Position numbers and translations under genes: made by a program
The notes under the pieces: model-generated
What the model saw: the letters and a program-made list of their open reading frames with translations, nothing else
Database searches by the model: none
Told to the model about the DNA's origin: nothing
DNA from: UBA668 sp046076025
GTDB taxonomy: Bacteria; Actinomycetota; Acidimicrobiia; Acidimicrobiales; Ilumatobacteraceae
DNA length: 15,431 nt
Assembly: GCA_046076025.1 (NCBI GenBank)
Contig: JBJTRF010000152.1
Coordinates: 1-15,431, forward strand
Direction: 5' to 3'
Shown here: positions 12,362 through 15,431 of the stretch, piece after piece
Position numbering within the stretch: position 1 is the stretch's first letter
How the letters are laid out: each line of letters starts with the position of its first letter

Positions 12362-14623
12362 TCAGCGTCCCTCGGCCACCTTGCGGCGTACGACGTTGAG
12401 CGCCGAGCCGGCGCGGAACCACTCGACCTGCTCGTCGCTGAAGGTGTGCGTGGCCGTGAAGTCGACCGTCGAGCCGTCGGCCCGCACGATCTGGCACCGC
12501 ACCTCGACGCCGGGGACCGGGGGAAGGCCGACGACGTTGATGCGGTCTGACTCGCCGATCATGTCGTAGGTGGCGGGATCGGCGAAGGTGAGCGGCAGCA
12601 GGCCCTGCTTCTTCAGGTTGGTCTCGTGGATGCGGGCGAAGCTGCGGGCGAAGATCACGACGCCGCCGCGGTAGCGGGGCTCCATGGCTGCGTGCTCGCG
12701 CGACGAGCCCTCGCCGTAGTTGCGGTCGCCGATGGCGCACCAGCTGATGCCGGCCTCGCTGTACTTCTTGGCGAGGTTCGGGAACGTGTCGACGCTGCCG
12801 TCGCGGATGTCGCGGCCCTCGCCGACCGCATCGGTGAAGGCGTTGACGGCGCCGAGGAAGAGATTGCCGCTGATGTTCTCGAGGTGGCCGCGATAGGTGA
12901 GCCACTTGCCGGCCGCCGAGATGTGGTCGGTGGTGCACTTGCCCTTGGCCTTCATTAGGACCGGCAGCCCGAGGTAGTCGCCGCCGTCCCACGCGGGGAA
13001 CGGCTGCAGCAGCTGCAGGCGGTCGCTCGAGGGCGAGACCTCGACGACGACCGACGAGCCGTCGACGGGCGGTGGGGTGAAGGTGTTCTCGCCGGGGTCG
13101 TAGCCGCGCGCTGGCAGGACTTCGCCGACCGGTGCATCGAGGCGCACCTCGGATCCGTCGGGCGCAGTGATCGCATCGGCGGTGGGATCGAAGTCGAGGC
13201 GGCCGGCGAGCGCGAGGGCCACCACGGTGTCGGGCGAGGTGACGAACGACAGGGTGTTCGCCGAGCCGTCGTTGCGCTTCGGGAAGTTGCGGTTGAACGA
13301 GTTGACGATCGTGTTCGGCGCACTGGTGGCGCTGGCTGGCCGCTCCCACTGGCCGATGCAGGGCCCGCACGCATTGGCCAGCACGGTGGCGCCGATCGCC
13401 TCGAGGTCGGCGATCAGGCCGTCGCGCTCGATGGTGGCCCGCGTCTGCTCGGAGCCGGGCGTGACGAGCAGTTCGGTGCGAACCCTCAGTCCGCGCGCGG
13501 CGGCCTGGCGGGCGATGGATGCCGCCCGCGTGATGTCCTCGTACGAGCTGTTGGTGCACGAGCCTATGAGCGCCGACGAGATCTCGAGCGGCCACCCGTT
13601 GGCGCGCGCCTCGTCGCCCACCTGTGTGCCGACGCGGTTGGCGCGGTCGGGGGAGTGGGGCCCGTTGATGAGCGGCTTGAGTGCGTCGAGGTCGATGTCG
13701 ATGAGCTGGTCGTAGAGGGCGCCGTCGTCGGGTCGCAGGTGCTCGGCGACGGCGTCGGCTGCATCCGCGATGGCCTCGCGCCCGGTGGCCTTGAGGTACA
13801 TGGCCATGTGGTGGTCGTAGCCGAAGACGCTGCACGTCGCGCCGATCTCGGCGCCCATGTTGCAGATGGTGGCCTTGCCGGTGGCCGAGATCGAGTCGGC
13901 GCCGGGGCCGAAGTACTCGACGATCGCGCCGGTGCCGCCCTCGACGGTGAGCACGCGGGCCACCTCGAGGATGACGTCCTTGGGCGAGCTCCAGCCCGAG
14001 AGCGTGCCGGTGAGGCGCACGCCGATGACCTTCGGCCAGCGGACGTTGAAGGGGAATCCGGTCATGACGTCGACGGCATCGGCGCCGCCGACGCCGATGG
14101 CCACCATCCCGAGCCCGCCCGCATTCGGAGTGTGGCTGTCGGTGCCGATCATCATCCCGCCCGGGAAGGCGTAGTTCTCGAGCACGACCTGGTGGATGAT
14201 GCCGCTGCCGGGACCCCAGAAGCCGATGCCGTAGCGGGCGCTCACCGAGCGCAGGAAGTCGTACACCTCGCGATTGGTATCGACGGCGACACCGAGGTCG
14301 ATCTTCGCCCCGACCTTGGCGAGGATGAGGTGGTCGCAGTGCACCGTCGAGGGCACGGCCGTGGTGGGAAGGCCGGCCGTCATGAATTGCAGCAGCGCCA
14401 TCTGAGCCGTGGCGTCCTGCATGGCGATGCGGTCGGGATGGAAGTCGTTGTAGGTGACGCCGCGGTCGACGGGCTCGGATGGGTCGACCATGTGGTTGAG
14501 GAGGATCTTCTCGGCGAGCGTCAGCGGTCGGCCGAGGCGCCGGCGGCCAGCGGCGACACGGTCGGGCAGCGTGGCGTAGGCGGCCTGGACGAGTTCGATC
14601 GGCGTGCCGGCGGTGGCCTTCAT
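12362..14623 (-). CDS. acn: Aconitate hydratase, mitochondrial-type
   Basis: A 753-residue aconitase, the TCA enzyme that converts citrate to isocitrate. The [4Fe-4S] ligands are all present: Cys356 in IGSCTNSSYED, and Cys419 and Cys422 in NACGPCIGQW. Other family motifs are TDSHTPNAGG (161-170), KCTTDHISAAGKW (562-574) and GDRNYGEGSSREHAA (632-646), which carries the catalytic serine and arginine. The length (about 750) and wording fit the mitochondrial ACO2/TIGR01340 class and not the roughly 900-residue AcnA/IRP1 class used by most actinobacteria such as mycobacteria and Streptomyces. The ATG at 14623 is chosen because AAGGGG lies five bases upstream. A TATAGT -10 is seen at 14657-14662. 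It is divergent from a GntR regulator, which may control it, and works directly after citrate synthase encoded 8 kb away. Confidence 0.96.
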   Translation of the reverse strand: MKATAGTPIELVQAAYATLPDRVAAGRRRLGRPLTLAEKILLNHMVDPSEPVDRGVTYNDFHPDRIAMQDATAQMALLQFMTAGLPTTAVPSTVHCDHLILAKVGAKIDLGVAVDTNREVYDFLRSVSARYGIGFWGPGSGIIHQVVLENYAFPGGMMIGTDSHTPNAGGLGMVAIGVGGADAVDVMTGFPFNVRWPKVIGVRLTGTLSGWSSPKDVILEVARVLTVEGGTGAIVEYFGPGADSISATGKATICNMGAEIGATCSVFGYDHHMAMYLKATGREAIADAADAVAEHLRPDDGALYDQLIDIDLDALKPLINGPHSPDRANRVGTQVGDEARANGWPLEISSALIGSCTNSSYEDITRAASIARQAAARGLRVRTELLVTPGSEQTRATIERDGLIADLEAIGATVLANACGPCIGQWERPASATSAPNTIVNSFNRNFPKRNDGSANTLSFVTSPDTVVALALAGRLDFDPTADAITAPDGSEVRLDAPVGEVLPARGYDPGENTFTPPPVDGSSVVVEVSPSSDRLQLLQPFPAWDGGDYLGLPVLMKAKGKCTTDHISAAGKWLTYRGHLENISGNLFLGAVNAFTDAVGEGRDIRDGSVDTFPNLAKKYSEAGISWCAIGDRNYGEGSSREHAAMEPRYRGGVVIFARSFARIHETNLKKQGLLPLTFADPATYDMIGESDRINVVGLPPVPGVEVRCQIVRADGSTVDFTATHTFSDEQVEWFRAGSALNVVRRKVAEGR

Positions 14624-14628
14624 GGGTA

Positions 14629-14634
14629 CCCCTT
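14629..14634 (-). promoter_or_regulatory. acn: Ribosome binding site of acn
   Basis: AAGGGG on the minus strand, five bases before ATG 14623; it rules out longer in-frame starts upstream. Confidence 0.7.
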
Positions 14635-14650
14635 GCGAGATGGACGGATG

Positions 14651-14670
14651 TAGACAACTATAAGACAAGT
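14651..14670. promoter_or_regulatory. Divergent acn/gntR promoter with AGACAA direct repeat
   Basis: AGACAA occurs at 14652-14657 and 14663-14668, an 11-bp period, close to one helical turn. Between and overlapping the copies is CTATA. On the minus strand this gives TATAGT (14657-14662), a five-of-six match to the -10 consensus, correctly placed for acn. On the plus strand TATAAG (14659-14664) could serve the GntR gene. A regulator bound to the repeat would block both. It is a candidate operator for the adjacent GntR protein; the GTCTA half-site resembles those of the GntR/HutC group, but this is inference. Confidence 0.45.
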
Positions 14671-14730
14671 GCCCCGATCGAGCGAACTGCCGACGCCGTC
14701 GGACCCTCCCGGGCCCGGGACCGGCGAGTG

Positions 14731-15431
14731 ATGCCCTCGCAGCCCGGCATGCCGGTGACGCGTGCCATCCGCTACCAGGAGATCGCCGAGCACCTTCGCG
14801 GCCGCGTCGCCGCGGCGGGCATCGGCCAGGTGCTGCCGAGCGAGAGCGACCTGTCCGCCGAGTTCGCCGCCAGCAGGGTCACGGTGCGGCGTGCGCTCGA
14901 GGTGCTGCGGGCTGAGGGGCTCGTCGACGCCCGGCAGGGATTCGGCTGGTTCGTGGCGGGCGAGCCGTTCCAGCAGCGCCTCGGCACGCTCGACACCATC
15001 GAGCAGCAGCTCGAGTCCGGCGGGCTCCATCCGCAGCGCGAGATCCGCGAGTTCGCGTTCGTCGAGGCCGACGACCATGTCCGGTCTCGCCTCGGCGCAC
15101 GACAGGTGCTGCGGGTGAAGCGGCGCAACCTGGCCGACGGCCAGCCCTTTGCCGTCGTCACCGTGTGGTGCCCCGCCGACCTCGGCCAGCACCTCAGTCG
15201 GCACGATGTGGAGCGGCAGCCCTTCTACGAACTGCTCGGCGTCGAACTGCGCGGCGCCGTCCAGACGATCGGTGCCGATGCGGCGACAGCCGACGATGCG
15301 GCGCTGCTGGCGGTGCCCGTCGGCAGCCCCATCGTGCGCTGCGAGCGCCTCACCACCACCGTCGACGGGCGCCCCGTGCTGCTGAGCGAGCATCGCTTTG
15401 CCGGCCACCGCACCGAGTTCGTGGTCGACCT
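14731..15431 (+). CDS. GntR-family regulator, HutC subfamily (3' end cut by window)
   Basis: An open frame of 233 codons that runs off the right edge. Residues about 11-76 form a GntR winged helix-turn-helix, including LPSESDLSAEFAASRVTVRR and ALEVLRAEGLVDARQGFGWF. From about residue 95 to the edge is a UTRA ligand-binding domain: VLRVKRRNLADGQPFAVVTV, FYELLGVEL, and the closing GRPVLLSEHRFAGHRTEFVV. HutC-type regulators usually have 235-260 residues, so only a few are probably missing. The ligand is unknown; sugar phosphates, urocanate and fatty acids are known for relatives. The start is uncertain among GTG 14728, ATG 14731 and ATG 14749; none has a strong ribosome binding site. It is divergent from acn across 107 bp that contain a direct repeat, so control of acn and of itself is the simplest inference. 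Confidence 0.88.
   Translation, partial: MPSQPGMPVTRAIRYQEIAEHLRGRVAAAGIGQVLPSESDLSAEFAASRVTVRRALEVLRAEGLVDARQGFGWFVAGEPFQQRLGTLDTIEQQLESGGLHPQREIREFAFVEADDHVRSRLGARQVLRVKRRNLADGQPFAVVTVWCPADLGQHLSRHDVERQPFYELLGVELRGAVQTIGADAATADDAALLAVPVGSPIVRCERLTTTVDGRPVLLSEHRFAGHRTEFVVD

Noticed and set aside
11736..14657. A 973-codon minus-strand open frame across acn and the end of desA
   Set aside because: It is the +1-shifted shadow of aconitase, very rich in Arg, His and Pro, with no recognisable domain; the true aconitase frame carries all catalytic motifs.
14620..15408. A 262-codon minus-strand open frame at the right edge
   Set aside because: Antisense to the GntR/UTRA gene, which has clear helix-turn-helix and UTRA motifs; it also runs into the acn start region.
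1..15431. Insertion sequences, prophage, integrase or toxin-antitoxin genes
   Set aside because: All well-supported genes are metabolic or regulatory; I found no transposase motifs, terminal inverted repeats or target-site duplications.

Overview
The window is high-GC bacterial DNA from an actinobacterium. A class such as Acidimicrobiia (Ilumatobacter-like) is my best guess. The support is a thrS–HIT gene pair, an F420-type LLM oxidoreductase, a mycobacterial-type acyl-ACP desaturase (DesA), a HAD-IB/PlsC fusion, a 6C-like small RNA, and promoters of the form TAnnnT six bases before ATG, which is typical of leaderless actinobacterial genes. The class is an inference; the phylum is better supported. 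I see no mobile element, CRISPR array, tRNA or rRNA gene, and no stretch over 300 bp without a gene.

Left part (1-1752, + strand): the 3' end of threonyl-tRNA synthetase, a HIT-family nucleotide hydrolase/transferase, and a PIG3-type quinone oxidoreductase. They converge with a minus-strand block (1796-6771), read from right to left: a LysR regulator, a divergent acyl-CoA carboxylase carboxyltransferase, citrate synthase (gltA), and a Tat-exported sulfite-oxidase-family molybdoenzyme that follows gltA by 16 bp.

Middle (6772-6993): a 222-bp intergenic region holding what looks like a small-RNA gene. A TTGAGC-N17-CATACT promoter precedes three consecutive hairpins, each with a CCCCC run in its loop, and the last doubles as a terminator. 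This matches the theme of the actinobacterial 6C RNA. The next gene encodes a HAD-IB phosphatase fused to a 1-acylglycerol-3-phosphate acyltransferase; from memory, the 6C RNA of Mycobacterium tuberculosis also lies beside a HAD-IB gene. This is the most interesting locus in the window.

Right part (6994-12329): a lipid-flavoured cluster. It holds the HAD/PlsC fusion (+), a DUF1295/steroid-reductase-like membrane protein (-), a membrane-anchored lysophospholipid acyltransferase (-) downstream of an LLM flavin/F420 oxidoreductase (-), and a divergent acyl-ACP desaturase (+). The last two share a short divergent region with mirror-image leaderless promoters.

Right end (12362-15431): a mitochondrial-type aconitase (-), divergent from a HutC-class GntR regulator (+, cut by the window edge). 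A direct repeat AGACAA-N5-AGACAA covers the shared -10 region and is a candidate operator. With gltA, the window therefore encodes the first two TCA-cycle enzymes, plus several acyl-CoA/phospholipid enzymes that draw on the same acetyl-CoA pool.
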